From positions 1 through 64,000 of the forward strand of contig JAAYWB010000057.1 in NCBI GenBank assembly GCA_012516855.1: a stretch of 64,000 nt of DNA. Direction: 5' to 3'. Numbering within the stretch: the first letter of the stretch is position 1; every line of letters starts with the position of its first letter. Source of the stretch: Candidatus Cloacimonadota bacterium (lineage in GTDB: Bacteria; Cloacimonadota; Cloacimonadia; Cloacimonadales; Cloacimonadaceae). Made by a program: the position numbers and the translations under genes. The notes below the pieces were generated by a model. It saw only the letters and a program-made list of their open reading frames with translations, was not told where the DNA came from and ran no database searches. Shown here one piece after another: positions 8,939 through 18,797 of the stretch.

Positions 8939-9610
8939 TTGAATCGACAGACCGGCAGCAAGATCATCGCGACCCTGTTGCTTTTGTTATTGTTTTCGGC
9001 ATTGGCGTGGGGCAAGTCAGCCCAGTCTGCTGGAAAGTCGGAAACAGCCGTTGCGGCCCAGACGCAGAGTGGCAATGTTACCAAAGATGGCGCCCTCAAG
9101 GTGCTTCCTGCCGGTACGGACAGCCTCCAAGCCTGGGAAAACCGGCAGCCAAGGAACGCCACTGAAGGCTACTACATTATCGTCAATAAAACCAAACACA
9201 AACTTCATCTGTATAAAGACGGCGTGCTGCTGAAGACCTATCCCGTGGCCACTGGCAGGAATAAGAAGGACAAATCCAGTGTTGGCGACCTTGCCACCCC
9301 GGAAGGCCATTTCAATGTTGCTTCCATCAACGCTTCCATCAAAAGTCGTTATATCTGTCCGAAAACCGGAAGGCAAAGCAAGCCTGGGGTTTACGGACCC
9401 TGGTTCTTTGTCTTGAACACCCAATCCGGCGCCTTCTCCGGCAAAAGCTGGACCGGGATCGGCATTCACGGCACCAGCAGCCCCTCCTCCATCGGCAAAT
9501 CCGTATCCCACGGATGCATCCGCCTATATAGCAAAGACATAACCGAGATCAGGGAAGAGGTCGCCTGGCTGGACAATACTTCTCAGATCCGGGTGGACAT
9601 CCTGAAATGA
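8939..9610 (+). CDS. L,D-transpeptidase (YkuD domain)
   Basis: Exported peptidoglycan cross-linking or lipoprotein-attaching enzyme. The 223-residue protein has an N-terminal signal or anchor (residues 8-24) and a YkuD domain from about residue 77 to the end. The catalytic region is complete: His177 in GIGIHGTSSP, then SVSHGCIRL with His191, Cys193 and Arg195. The start is TTG at 8939, supported by GAGAGG at 8928-8933 with five bases between; no upstream ATG suits. The stop overlaps the next gene (ATGA). Being in one operon with an ABC binding protein is unusual. Confidence 0.92.
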   Translation: MNRQTGSKIIATLLLLLLFSALAWGKSAQSAGKSETAVAAQTQSGNVTKDGALKVLPAGTDSLQAWENRQPRNATEGYYIIVNKTKHKLHLYKDGVLLKTYPVATGRNKKDKSSVGDLATPEGHFNVASINASIKSRYICPKTGRQSKPGVYGPWFFVLNTQSGAFSGKSWTGIGIHGTSSPSSIGKSVSHGCIRLYSKDITEIREEVAWLDNTSQIRVDILK

Positions 9611-10461
9611 AAAAAACTGTTTCTGGCTTAATCGTAACCCTGTTGCTGCTGGCAATCCTGATCACGGGCGCCTGTGGCGATAGGAAGGATACGCAAGGGC
9701 AAACCCGGATTGTAGCCCTCTCTCCGGAAGTGGCGGAAATCATAGCCTCGCTTGGAGGGACATCTCTTTTGGTTGGCGTAACCCAGGAATGCAAATATCC
9801 GCCCGAACTTGCCAGGATAAAGAAAGTGGGCAATTTCGGGGCCGTGAGCAGGGAAGCCGTCCTGGCCCTGAAACCGGACTTGGTGTTCACCTCCGCTCTG
9901 GAGCAGGATGCCCTCACCACCGACCTTGCCAAAATGGGACTCACCGTGAAGCAGATCTATCCCAAAAAGCTTGACGACCTGCCCCGCGTGATCCTGCAAA
10001 TCGGAGAGCTTATCGGCAAAACGGAGGAGGCGAAAATTCTGGCCGACAGCCTCAGCAGCGGCATAGCGGCCATGCGGGACCAGACAGCCGGCAAAACCCG
10101 CCCCAAAGTATATCTGGAGATTTACCGCGATCCCCTGATGAGCGTATCCGACGACTCCTTCGTGGGCGAAATAATAGAAGCCGCCGGGGGCGACAACATT
10201 TTCAGCACCCTCGAGCGGGATTACGCCCGCGTTAGCCCTGAAGCCGTAGTTAAGGCACAGCCAGACATCATTATCTGCTATTCCCGAGACAGCCTGGAAT
10301 CCATCCTGGCCCGCAAAGGCTGGCAGGATATTCCCGCCGTCCGCAGCCGGAGAGTGTATTTCGAAACCGATATCGATCCCGACCTCATCCAACAAGCCAC
10401 CCCGCGCACCCTGGAAGGGATGCGGCGCTTATACAAGCTGTTTTTCCCATCAGAAGAATAG
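9607..10461 (+). CDS. ABC transporter substrate-binding lipoprotein, BtuF/FepB-like
   Basis: A 284-residue periplasmic binding lipoprotein (lipobox ITGAC, Cys23) of the helical-backbone metal-receptor class used for cobalamin, haem or ferric siderophores. Typical features are RIVALSPEVAEIIASLGG, a VGVTQECKYPPEL loop, KPDLVFTS, and DDSFVGEIIEAAGG in the C-terminal lobe. It overlaps the upstream L,D-transpeptidase by 4 bp and is followed immediately by the permease. The ligand cannot be decided; cobalamin would suit an organism using B12-dependent mutases, but this is inference. No B12 riboswitch was seen upstream. Confidence 0.88.
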   Translation: MKKTVSGLIVTLLLLAILITGACGDRKDTQGQTRIVALSPEVAEIIASLGGTSLLVGVTQECKYPPELARIKKVGNFGAVSREAVLALKPDLVFTSALEQDALTTDLAKMGLTVKQIYPKKLDDLPRVILQIGELIGKTEEAKILADSLSSGIAAMRDQTAGKTRPKVYLEIYRDPLMSVSDDSFVGEIIEAAGGDNIFSTLERDYARVSPEAVVKAQPDIIICYSRDSLESILARKGWQDIPAVRSRRVYFETDIDPDLIQQATPRTLEGMRRLYKLFFPSEE

Positions 10462-11382
10462 ATGAAGCGAAACCGGATCTTCACGCTACTGCTGGTGCTG
10501 GCCGGCGGATTGGTGGTGGCCTTCTATCTCTTTGGCGGCGGAGTGGATGCCAATATCGTAACGGAACTGCGCCTGCCGCGGCTGATCCTGACAGTCTTTA
10601 CCGGCATGACCCTGGCCGGGATCGGTTCCGTATATCAACTGATGCTGGCCAATCCTCTGGCTGAGCCTTACATTCTGGGCATCTCCTCCGGCTCGGCTTT
10701 CGGCTCCATCCTTTTCGGAGTGCTGGGGCTCACCCTACTGATGCCTTTGGGCGGTTTCATCGGCGCGGTGGCAACACTGCTGCTGGTCTGGCGGCTGGCC
10801 CAGAAAAAAGGCAGTTTCGATCGCAGCCGGCTGCTGATCGCGGGGGTGATCGCCGGAATGTTTTTCGCGGCGGGGATTTCGCTGGTGATGTATCTTTTCC
10901 AAAAGGACACCATGATCATCCTGGGCACCCTGATGGGCAATCTGGGTCACGTTTTCACCCGGGGCGAATGGTCTTTTTTCCTCGTGCTGATGGGTGTTTC
11001 GCTGCTGATCCTGGCTTGGCTCTGGTTTCGTGCTCCGGCTCTGGATATAATGAGCGGAGGCGATATTTACGCCGGCAGTGTGGGCATCAACGTTTTCCGC
11101 GTGCGCAAGGAGATTTTCGTCCTCACTTCGCTGCTAATCGGCATCACGGTTTCCTATGCCGGCATCATCGGTTTTGTGGGCCTCATCATACCTCATGTAG
11201 TGCGCTTTTTCGTGCCATCCGGGCAAAAAAGGGTCTATCTCTGGTCACTCGCCGCTGGGGGCATATTTCTGCTGCTGGGAGACCTGGTCGCCAAAAACAT
11301 CGCCGCCATAGAACTACCCGTGGGCGTGGTCACAGCGGCAGTCGGCTGCCCCTTCTTCGTCTGGCTGATGCTGCGGAAATAG
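10462..11382 (+). CDS. FecCD/BtuC-family ABC transporter permease
   Basis: A 306-residue polytopic membrane protein. It has the FecCD pattern LRLPRLILTVFTGMTLAGIGS, NPLAEPYILGISSGSAFG, and the coupling region YAGIIGFVGLIIPHVVRF; GDLVAKNI, ELPVGVVTAAVGCPFFVWLM closes the protein. It follows the binding-protein stop codon with no gap. It is slightly shorter than the usual 330 residues at the N terminus. No ATPase gene follows: the next 516 bp are noncoding, so the ATPase must be encoded elsewhere. Confidence 0.92.
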   Translation: MKRNRIFTLLLVLAGGLVVAFYLFGGGVDANIVTELRLPRLILTVFTGMTLAGIGSVYQLMLANPLAEPYILGISSGSAFGSILFGVLGLTLLMPLGGFIGAVATLLLVWRLAQKKGSFDRSRLLIAGVIAGMFFAAGISLVMYLFQKDTMIILGTLMGNLGHVFTRGEWSFFLVLMGVSLLILAWLWFRAPALDIMSGGDIYAGSVGINVFRVRKEIFVLTSLLIGITVSYAGIIGFVGLIIPHVVRFFVPSGQKRVYLWSLAAGGIFLLLGDLVAKNIAAIELPVGVVTAAVGCPFFVWLMLRK

Positions 11383-11898
11383 CGCAACCTGACAGACTCT
11401 AATTACCATCCATCCAGTTCAATCAGACCATTTGGCTTTCTTTCAAATCTAGTAGCTGAAACTCAGTGTCTTACAACCCAGTAGGCGACAGAAATCAATC
11501 CCCTCGCAGGAGTGAAGCGATGCCTGCTGGCCGTTAAGGCCTTGTCCTGTGTATCAGGTGCGCCTCCCGTATAATACCCGCATTTGATGCGAGTATTTTG
11601 CAAGAGGCGTGAGAGAGGGACGGGCTCAAGCGCTCAGGGCCTGACTGACAGGACCTTATATCGGGTTAACATTTCTAACTCTCTTTTATACCGATTGGCT
11701 GCGGTTACTCAAACAGAAAGCGGTCCGGAGGGCGTTTCCCGTCCGATTTTATAGAGAGCCAAATGGAAAGATAGAACAAGTGATGGAGGAGAAATGAGGC
11801 CCAACTCCTTTTTGAGGCAAGGACATGCCAGAATCAGCTTGACAGCTTAGGCCCGTCCGCTGGTATGAATGTTTTAATAAACGAACCCGAGGTATCCC
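11383..11898. other. Intergenic region with family-1 repeat
   Basis: This 516-bp gap lies between two plus-strand genes. About 150 bp of it (11505-11655) is family-1 repeat copy C. No terminator with a T run was seen after the permease gene and no ABC ATPase remnant was recognised. The rest holds nothing I can name. Confidence 0.5.
11505..11655 (-). repeat. Family-1 palindromic repeat, copy C
   Basis: Inverted relative to copies B and E. The 49-bp core at 11561-11609 folds as CGCCTC/GAGGCG, then AATAC/GTATT, then GCAT-TTG-ATGC. Reading the minus strand, flanks match copy E: GGCCCTGAGCGCTT on one side, AAGGCCTTAACGGCCAG and GCATCGCTTCACTCCT on the other. Outer segments GTCCTG and CAGGAC can also pair. 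Noncoding. Confidence 0.88.
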
Positions 11899-12588
11899 AT
11901 GCCAAAACCCCGAATAGGCCTGAGCATGAACTACATGAGGCTGGGCAGCCATCAACAGTTCCATGTGCGGGACAAATACATAGACGCGGTTTTTGCCGCG
12001 GGCGCGCTGCCCTGTCCCTTGCCCTGCACGGACGACAAAGCCGCGCTGCGCCAGTATTTGGAGCCTTTGGGCGCGGTTATCGTGATAGGCGGTCTGGATT
12101 ACCCGCCGGAACTTTACGGCGAGGCGCTCCACCCCAAAACGGAGCTGGCTCACGAGCGCCGCGTGAAGGGAGACTTCGCCCTTCTGGAAACCGCTCTGGA
12201 ACTGGAGAAACCGCTGCTGGGCATCTGTGCCGGGATGCAGCTTCTCAACGTCTTTTTCGGCGGCGCCCTGGTCCAGCACATCCCCGAACTGGACATCCAT
12301 TACGGGGAAAAACAGCATCCGGTGGAAATCCTGGGCGGACGCTGGCTGCCGCGGATTTACGGCGAAGGCAGGATCATGGTGAATTCAAACCACCATCAGG
12401 CTGCCGACCCCAATCGAATCGGGGCAGGCCTGAAAGTCGTGGCGCGGGCTGAAGACGGGATGGTGGAAGCGCTTGAGCACGATTCAGAACAGATGGTCCT
12501 GGGCATCCAATGGCATCCGGAAAGGATGGCCGATTCAGCGCTGGGTGGGGCGGTGTTCAGGTTTCTGGTAAAACTCGCCAAAACATAG
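11899..12588 (+). CDS. Class I glutamine amidotransferase-like hydrolase (peptidase C26, PuuD-like)
   Basis: A 229-residue cytoplasmic enzyme. The catalytic triad is visible: Cys110 in LLGICAGMQLLNV, and His206 and Glu208 in GIQWHPERM. NSNHHQAAD and the overall length match the gamma-glutamyl-gamma-aminobutyrate hydrolase family, which cleaves gamma-glutamyl amides in polyamine degradation and related pathways. The substrate here is unknown; no polyamine genes are nearby. It stands alone between repeat copy C and the convergent tldE gene, and shares a terminator with it. Confidence 0.88.
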   Translation: MPKPRIGLSMNYMRLGSHQQFHVRDKYIDAVFAAGALPCPLPCTDDKAALRQYLEPLGAVIVIGGLDYPPELYGEALHPKTELAHERRVKGDFALLETALELEKPLLGICAGMQLLNVFFGGALVQHIPELDIHYGEKQHPVEILGGRWLPRIYGEGRIMVNSNHHQAADPNRIGAGLKVVARAEDGMVEALEHDSEQMVLGIQWHPERMADSALGGAVFRFLVKLAKT

Positions 12589-12614
12589 AAGGGGCACCGG
12601 TTTGGCGCCCCTTC
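12588..12614. terminator. Bidirectional hairpin terminator between C26 hydrolase and tldE
   Basis: GAAGGGGC at 12588-12595 pairs with GCCCCTTC at 12607-12614, 8 bp with an 11-base loop. It begins at the stop of the plus-strand hydrolase and lies 20 bp past the stop of the minus-strand tldE. T runs on either side are weak. Confidence 0.65.
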
Positions 12615-12633
12615 AGGGAATGCAGTTATAGTC

Positions 12634-13926
12634 TTATTTGCCCGCCACGCTCACGTCCTTGCAAAGCAGGGCGGGAAGCTTGTGGATACCGAGGTTCAGG
12701 GCCTTGTTTTCCACCGCCTCCACGTTGGAGAGGGTTTCGTAAACGTTTCCGGATAGCATGCAGTCCTTCACCCGGCCAGTGATGCGGCCGTTTTCTATCA
12801 TGAAACCGGTGGAGACGCCGACAGAATAATCGCCGTTGAGGACGTTGCCGGAATGCGCTCCCATCAGGAACTGGGCCAGGATGCCCTCCTTAATGCCGGA
12901 AACCATGTCCTCCAGGGAAACGTCGCCGGGATCCAGCACCAGATTGACGGCATTTGCCGTGGGGAGCCATTCCAATGACTGGCGCACCGCGCAACCGTTG
13001 GGCTCCAGATTCAGTTTGGCGGCATAATTCAGGTCGGTGGGGAAGGCGCTGAAAACACCTTTGTCAATCAGCGTCAGCCGGCGGGTGGGGGTGCCCTCGG
13101 CGTCGAAAGCGGAGGCGGAGTCCAGCTCGAGGTCGAAAGGCTCGCGGGTGAGGCTGATCTTCTCGGAGACGATCCTCTCCCCCAGCTTGCCGCAGAGGGG
13201 CGAAACCCCGTTGTGGATGTTCACTGGCGACCACGCGGCCTCGAACCTTGAGAGCAGCGCGTAGAGCGAAAGGGGGGCGAAAATCACAGGCAGCCTCTTG
13301 GTGGGCGGAACAATCTCGATTTTGCTGAGGCGGAAAAGCTCGACAAGTTCGTCCAAGTCGGCATCTTCAAGGTCCAGCGGGCAGCGTCCGGTTTTAAAGG
13401 TTAAAAGCCCGCTACCGGTGCCGGGGAAAACCAGCATGGCCTGGGTGAAAAAACCGGATCCCCTTTCGTGCAGGTCGGTTCCTGCGCTGTTGAGGATTCC
13501 AACGCTACCGGTGCTGTAGCCGAAACTTACGTTGACCTGGGCATCCACCCGGTCGCGGATGTAACTGATGATCCGGTTGCCCGCGGCGATAAGGCTTTCC
13601 TTGCTCACGTCCTCGACGGCGGGGTTGTAGAGCTCGAGCCGGGGCAGGTCCCGGGTATGGGGCAGGGTGAAATCCACCTCCATTCCGTTTTCCGCGCTGA
13701 GCAAGGCTTGCCGGAGAAAGTCCTCCCTGTCCAGCAGGTTACAGGTGTGGGCGAGGCCCATCCTGCCGTTTTTGATCACGCGCAGCGCGATGCCGGAACT
13801 CAGGGAACTGTCACAGTTGACGAGCTTGCCGTCGCTGAAGGCAAGTTCGTCCATGGTTTTTTCGTTGTAAAAGATTTCGGCCTGGTCCGCGGCCTGGGTA
13901 GCGAGTTTTAGCAGCTTTTCCATCAT
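12634..13926 (-). CDS. tldE: TldE/PmbA-family protein, partner of TldD
   Basis: A 430-residue cytoplasmic subunit of the TldD/TldE protease, which in other bacteria matures or degrades unfolded peptides such as microcins and CcdA. It has the family pattern ALRVIKNGRMGLAHT near residue 40, LTFKTGRCPLDLEDADLDEL in the middle, and MGAHSGNVLNGDYSVGVSTG near the C terminus. As expected for TldE it lacks the HExxxH zinc motif. The start overlaps the tldD stop by 4 bp, indicating translational coupling. Last gene of the long minus-strand operon. Confidence 0.93.
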   Translation of the reverse strand: MMEKLLKLATQAADQAEIFYNEKTMDELAFSDGKLVNCDSSLSSGIALRVIKNGRMGLAHTCNLLDREDFLRQALLSAENGMEVDFTLPHTRDLPRLELYNPAVEDVSKESLIAAGNRIISYIRDRVDAQVNVSFGYSTGSVGILNSAGTDLHERGSGFFTQAMLVFPGTGSGLLTFKTGRCPLDLEDADLDELVELFRLSKIEIVPPTKRLPVIFAPLSLYALLSRFEAAWSPVNIHNGVSPLCGKLGERIVSEKISLTREPFDLELDSASAFDAEGTPTRRLTLIDKGVFSAFPTDLNYAAKLNLEPNGCAVRQSLEWLPTANAVNLVLDPGDVSLEDMVSGIKEGILAQFLMGAHSGNVLNGDYSVGVSTGFMIENGRITGRVKDCMLSGNVYETLSNVEAVENKALNLGIHKLPALLCKDVSVAGK

Positions 13927-15287
13927 CTTCCTCCCACGGTGAGATTTTCAAAAAGGACGCTGGGCCCGCCCAGGCAGGAGCGGATGTTGGTCTGGCCTTT
14001 GCCGCAGCCGCCGGATTCACTCAGCTCGAAGTCACTTCCGACCAGCTTCACGCTGTTCAGGGTGTGGTAAAGGTTGCCCATGATGTTGATGTCGCGGATC
14101 ATGCCGGCCAGTTTTCCGTTTTTGACCACGTAGCCGTAACTGGCGCCGAAAGTGAAGTTTTCGCCGGAGGTTTGTCCTCCCATCGCGTCACAGATGTAGA
14201 GGCCGTCGCCGAGGGCGGAAAGCAGCTCTTCCAAGCTGGCGGAGCCAGGTTCGATGAAGATATTGCCCATGCGCACGATCGGTGGGTAGCGGTAATCCTC
14301 TGCAATGGCGTGGCCTGTGATGGGCTCGCCCAGTTCGGCAGCGGTGAAACGGTCATGCAGCCTGCCGGTGAGCACGCCCGCGGTCATAAGCTTCACCTTG
14401 CGGACAGCGACTCCCTCGTCGTCGTATTTGTAATATCCCAGTTGGCCGGGCATGGTGGCGTTGTCGGTGATGTTCAGGATATCCGTTCCGAGTTTCGTTC
14501 CCAGCTTCATCTTTTCCTTCATGGCGGGAAGGTCGCGGATGATGTCGGCTTCGGAAAAATGGCCGAAAGCCTCATGGGTAAAGACTCCCGCGATATCGGG
14601 ATTGAGCACCATGTTGTAAGCGCCGGCTTTCACGGGCTCCGCCTTCAGGAGATCGGAAGCGATCTTCGCCTGCCGCAAAGCCTCCTCTTCGCGGTTTCGC
14701 ACCCTCTGAAAGCCGTCGCTGCCACCAAAAGCCATTCGCGCGGTCTGAGTGAGTTCCCCAACCTGGCTGATGATGGCACCGACAAGCTTGGTGGTTACCA
14801 GTTCTTCGTTGATTTCACTGCCTTCGGTGTTGACGAAATATTTGTCACGATAGACGTCATTGTAATACAATTCCACGTTGGCGATATCCGGCTGGGCAAA
14901 GAGAAGGTCGGAATAGTGCTTCACCAGGGCCAGCTTTTCCTGCAGGGAAATCTGGCGCGGGTCCTCAAGCAGAGGGGCTTTCACGGTCGCGCGGACCACT
15001 TCGGCAGGAGCGATATGCTTCTTCTCTTTTTGGTGCGCGCTGAGGACATCAGCGTTTTCCACAGCCCTGCGGACAGCCTGGTCTGCCTGCTCCGGCTTGG
15101 TGAAGCAGACCGTGGCGAGGCCGCCCCGGCGCAACACCCTCAGCACATAGCCGTCGCCGGTGGTGGAACCGTAATTACGGACCTCTTTCTTGCTGAGCGT
15201 CACGCGAGCGACCTGCTTGGTCTCGTAGCGCAGGTCTGCGTAATCGGCTTCGACCTTGCCAAGTATCTCCTTCATTTTCTCAATCAC
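13923..15287 (-). CDS. tldD: TldD metalloprotease subunit
   Basis: A 454-residue zinc peptidase subunit that forms a heterodimer with TldE. The zinc motif HEAFGH lies at residues 238-243 (GVFTHEAFGHFSEAD). The C-terminal region GGQTSGENFTFGASYGYVVKNGK, GNLYHTLNSV and GCGKGQTN is typical. The start is GTG at 15287, supported by AAGGAG five bases upstream. The gap to mfd is 107 bp and contains an inverted repeat (GGCTGAA/TTCAGCC, 15327-15363), so this pair may have its own control within the operon. Confidence 0.95.
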   Translation of the reverse strand: MIEKMKEILGKVEADYADLRYETKQVARVTLSKKEVRNYGSTTGDGYVLRVLRRGGLATVCFTKPEQADQAVRRAVENADVLSAHQKEKKHIAPAEVVRATVKAPLLEDPRQISLQEKLALVKHYSDLLFAQPDIANVELYYNDVYRDKYFVNTEGSEINEELVTTKLVGAIISQVGELTQTARMAFGGSDGFQRVRNREEEALRQAKIASDLLKAEPVKAGAYNMVLNPDIAGVFTHEAFGHFSEADIIRDLPAMKEKMKLGTKLGTDILNITDNATMPGQLGYYKYDDEGVAVRKVKLMTAGVLTGRLHDRFTAAELGEPITGHAIAEDYRYPPIVRMGNIFIEPGSASLEELLSALGDGLYICDAMGGQTSGENFTFGASYGYVVKNGKLAGMIRDINIMGNLYHTLNSVKLVGSDFELSESGGCGKGQTNIRSCLGGPSVLFENLTVGGR

Positions 15288-15326
15288 GGCAACTCCTTGT
15301 GTTTGTAAGCGGTTGTTTAATTCATC

Positions 15327-15363
15327 GGCTGAAACACTCGGCGAAAGGCCGGGAGATTCAGCC
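15327..15363. other. Inverted repeat in the mfd-tldD gap
   Basis: GGCTGAA at 15327-15333 and TTCAGCC at 15357-15363 form a 7-bp outer stem, with an inner CGGC/GCCG pair possible. No T run follows on the minus strand. It may be a weak attenuator, a processing site or chance. Confidence 0.3.
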
Positions 15364-15394
15364 CTCTATCCAAATCTGTCTGGCAGAAGGGAAA

Positions 15395-18300
15395 TCAGGA
15401 CTGGACATAGAGCTCAAGAAGGCGCAGGGCCTCTTCGAACTGGTCATGGTAAGCCATTTCCTTATTCAGGCTGATGGTCACCCTGAGGCCTTTGGCAGCA
15501 TCAAAACGCAGTTCCTGTTTAACTTGGGAGCTGAAGCGGAGCACCTTTTCGCGCGGGGGCAGCAGTTCGGGCTTGAATTCCATAGTGAGGGTGTGGTTGC
15601 GGACGTGGCAGTTGAGCAGGTCGGCTTGTTTCGCGAGAATGTTCAGCTTGAAATACATCAGCAGCCAGCCAGCCTTTTCGGGCAGGGGGCCGAAGCGGTC
15701 AACCAGTTCCGCCTCAAAATCTGCGATGTCGGCAAGGCTTTCAAATCCGCTCAGGCGGCGGTAGATGGAGAGGCGCTGCTCGTCGTCGGTGATATATTCC
15801 GGTGGGAAGTAGAGGTCGATTTCCGTGGTGAGTTTGCGCCGGGTGGGCGGGGTTTCCAGTTCGCGAGAGATGCTTTTCCCTGCCTCAACGGCGGTGATGG
15901 CGCGCTCCAAGAGGCTGTTGTAATAGTTGAATCCGATGGATTGGATGATGCCGCTCTGCTTGGTGCCGAGGATGGTTCCGGCTCCGCGCAGTTCCAAATC
16001 CCGCAGGGCAACCTGGAACCCGGCGCCCAGATAATCGTATTGGGTGAGGGCTTCAAGGCGTTTGCGGGCCACGTCTGTGGTTCCACGGGGGATGAGCAGG
16101 TAGGCGTAAGCCCGACGGTTGGAGCGGCCAACGCGTCCGCGCATCTGGTAAAGCTGGGCGAGGCCAAAGGTGTCGGCGCGGTCAACAAGGATAGTGTTGG
16201 CGTTGGGGATGTCGATGCCGTTTTCCACAATGGTGGTGGAAATCAGCACCTGGAATTCGCGCTTGATAAAGGCGTCCATCACCTCTTCCAGAATGCGTTC
16301 GGGCATCTGGGCGTGGCCAACGGCGAACTTGACCTCAGGCATCAGCCCACGCAGCTCCTCAGCGACCGTTTCGATGGTCTGAACACGGTTGTGGATGAAG
16401 AAAGCCTGGCCGCCACGGTCAATTTCGCGCCGGATGGCATCGCGGATGACCTCGCTGTCCCGAGGGGTGATGATGGTGCGTATGGGCAGGCGTTCCTTGG
16501 GGGAAGTCTGCATCAGGGAAATTTCCTTGAGGCGGGCGAGGGCCATGTTCATGGTTCTGGGGATGGGCGTGGCGCTCATATAGAGGGTGTCAACGTTGGA
16601 TTGCAGCTTGCGCAGGCGTTCCTTGTGGCGCACCCCGAAGCGGTGCTCCTCGTCGATGATGAGCAGGCCGAGGCGGGGAAAGCTGATGTCCCTGGAAAGC
16701 AATCTGTGGGTGCCGATGGCGATGTCCACCTTTCCGGAGATGATGCCGGATATGTCATCTTGGATTTGTGCGTTGCTACGGAAGCGGCTCAGCATCGCAA
16801 CCCGAACGGGATATTGAGCCAGGCGATCACGGAAAATGCGACAATGCTGTTCTGCCAAAAGGGTGGTGGGGACCAGCACTGCCACCTGGTAACCGGAGCA
16901 GACGGCCTTGAAAGCGGCGCGAATCGCCACCTCGGTCTTGCCAAAGCCCACGTCGCCGCAAAGCAGGCGTTCCATCGGGGCAGGGCTTTCCATATCAGCC
17001 TTGATTTCGTTGGTGGAGCGCACCTGGTCCGGCGTGTCGTCGTAAATGAAAGATTCCTCGAGGTCCCTCTGCCAGTCGGTATCAGGCTGGTGGGCAATTC
17101 CCACCTGGGAACTGCGTTCCGCGTAGAGCTTCACGATGTCCGCGGCAACAAGCTCGATTTGCTCAGTGGCCTTGCGTTTGATGTTTTGCCATTTGGCGCT
17201 GCCGATGCGGCTGAGGGTGGGGGCGGCACTTTCCTCCGCCACGTATTTGGTGACAAGCTTGAGCTGCCAGGTGGGAACATAAACCCGGTCGTCGCCGGCG
17301 TAGCGCAGGGTTAGGCATTCGGTAGCCTGTCCGTCGAGCTGGATGATTTGCAAGCCCTCGAAGATGCCGATACCGTGGTCAATGTGGACAACGTAGTCGC
17401 CGGGCCTGAGGCTTTCGTAATCGATTATCTCCTCCCCGGGAGAGAATCTGGGGGCATAGCGCTTGCGGCGGTAGCGGTTGAAAATCTCATGGTCGGTCCA
17501 AAGGGCCAGACCGCAATCCAGCAAAGTGAAGCCTTCGTGCAGCAGGCCGATGTGACTGTCTGGGGCGGCGCCAAAATCAGCTAGGAGTTCGTGCATGCGC
17601 TTGGCCTGGCTGGGGTTGTCGAAGAGCAAAACTGGGTCGACGTCCTCGGCGCCCATCCTCTTCAGGGAGGAGGCCAGCAGGGCCAGATCGCCGTTCAGGC
17701 CGGGTTGAGGCTCGCAGGGGGCTTTGTGGCCACGGACAGGGAAAGGCAGGATGAACTCGCTTTGGGAAAGGAAGACTGCGCTTCCGGGGCGGCAAAGCTC
17801 CAGCAGTTTTTCCTCGCCTGCCAAAACCCTGTCCGGAGGGCTGAGCTTGGCTTTGGTGGTGTTTTTCAGCTCGCGCCGGTATTGGCTGTTCACCTGTTCG
17901 GCCAGTTGTTCAAACTCCTCCTGGATGTAAAGATAGTTCGAGAAAAGCAGCAGCCTTTCCCCCGGGGCAAAATAATCGGCGAAAGTGACCAAGCTGTCCA
18001 ACAGCAGGCTGTATTGGTTTTCGATGCCCTCCCAGAAGCCTGTGTGTTTGACCTTTGCCATCAGGGGGGAAGTGGCGCGAACATCGTCAAGGCAGAATTC
18101 GCGGGCAGGAATTACCGTGTAGGAGGGAACCTCGCCGGGTTCGGAACGCTGGGTATTCGGCGAAAAATAGCGCATGGTTATGATTTCGTCGCCAAAGTAT
18201 TCCACGCGCACAGGCTTGAGTGCCGGGGGACTGAAGATATCCAAAATGCCACCGCGACGGGCAGCTTGGAAGACCTTGTTCACCTGATACTCCACTTCGT

Positions 18301-18790
18301 AACCCATGAAAACAAGGTTCCGCATCAATTCCTCGGGTGGATACTCCATGCCCGGGCGCAGGGTTTTCACGTGGCGAGCGATGTTTTCCAGAGACGGCAA
18401 GAAGCGCATCAGAGCACGGATGGAGAGGCTGTAAACAGCGGGTTTTCCCTCGATGACTCTGTGGAGGCACATCATCCTGGCAGCGCGGATGGAATAGTGG
18501 GGCGAGCGTTCCTCGTACGGCAAAATCTCATAATCCGGCAAGTAATGAGCACTGGCTGTTCCAATTAGGGTGCAGAGGTCGTCCCAGATGTCCTCAGCGA
18601 TGATGTCATCTTGCGAAACGATCAGGATGTTTTTGCCGGTTTTTGCCCAAAGATGGGCCGCAGCAAGGGCGCGGGCACTTTGATTCAGATGGTGGAGCTG
18701 GTGGCGTTCTGGGCTTTGGGGGAGGGTTGCCAGTTCCTGAAAGAAGGGCGAGCGTTCCAGCCTGGGGAGGATTCTTTCGTAGAGCGTCAT
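15395..18790 (-). CDS. mfd: Transcription-repair coupling factor Mfd
   Basis: An 1131-residue DNA translocase that removes RNA polymerase stalled at lesions and recruits UvrA. In order: an N-terminal UvrB-like region ([29 protein letters not shown]), the CarD-like RNA-polymerase-interacting domain ([17 protein letters not shown]), and the helicase motor with Walker [28 protein letters not shown] and [11 protein letters not shown]-terminal TRCF domain closes the protein. The length is close to the usual 1150. uvrD ends 7 bp before the start, so the two repair helicases are co-transcribed. Confidence 0.97.
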   Translation of the reverse strand: MTLYERILPRLERSPFFQELATLPQSPERHQLHHLNQSARALAAAHLWAKTGKNILIVSQDDIIAEDIWDDLCTLIGTASAHYLPDYEILPYEERSPHYSIRAARMMCLHRVIEGKPAVYSLSIRALMRFLPSLENIARHVKTLRPGMEYPPEELMRNLVFMGYEVEYQVNKVFQAARRGGILDIFSPPALKPVRVEYFGDEIITMRYFSPNTQRSEPGEVPSYTVIPAREFCLDDVRATSPLMAKVKHTGFWEGIENQYSLLLDSLVTFADYFAPGERLLLFSNYLYIQEEFEQLAEQVNSQYRRELKNTTKAKLSPPDRVLAGEEKLLELCRPGSAVFLSQSEFILPFPVRGHKAPCEPQPGLNGDLALLASSLKRMGAEDVDPVLLFDNPSQAKRMHELLADFGAAPDSHIGLLHEGFTLLDCGLALWTDHEIFNRYRRKRYAPRFSPGEEIIDYESLRPGDYVVHIDHGIGIFEGLQIIQLDGQATECLTLRYAGDDRVYVPTWQLKLVTKYVAEESAAPTLSRIGSAKWQNIKRKATEQIELVAADIVKLYAERSSQVGIAHQPDTDWQRDLEESFIYDDTPDQVRSTNEIKADMESPAPMERLLCGDVGFGKTEVAIRAAFKAVCSGYQVAVLVPTTLLAEQHCRIFRDRLAQYPVRVAMLSRFRSNAQIQDDISGIISGKVDIAIGTHRLLSRDISFPRLGLLIIDEEHRFGVRHKERLRKLQSNVDTLYMSATPIPRTMNMALARLKEISLMQTSPKERLPIRTIITPRDSEVIRDAIRREIDRGGQAFFIHNRVQTIETVAEELRGLMPEVKFAVGHAQMPERILEEVMDAFIKREFQVLISTTIVENGIDIPNANTILVDRADTFGLAQLYQMRGRVGRSNRRAYAYLLIPRGTTDVARKRLEALTQYDYLGAGFQVALRDLELRGAGTILGTKQSGIIQSIGFNYYNSLLERAITAVEAGKSISRELETPPTRRKLTTEIDLYFPPEYITDDEQRLSIYRRLSGFESLADIADFEAELVDRFGPLPEKAGWLLMYFKLNILAKQADLLNCHVRNHTLTMEFKPELLPPREKVLRFSSQVKQELRFDAAKGLRVTISLNKEMAYHDQFEEALRLLELYVQS

Positions 18791-18797
18791 ACCTGTT

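Noticed and set aside
14064-15308. 414-codon open frame opposite tldD
   Set aside because: Antisense shadow; tldD has its zinc motif and full length on the other strand.
15299-17314. 671-codon open frame opposite mfd
   Set aside because: Antisense shadow caused by high GC and codon bias; mfd is unmistakable on the other strand.
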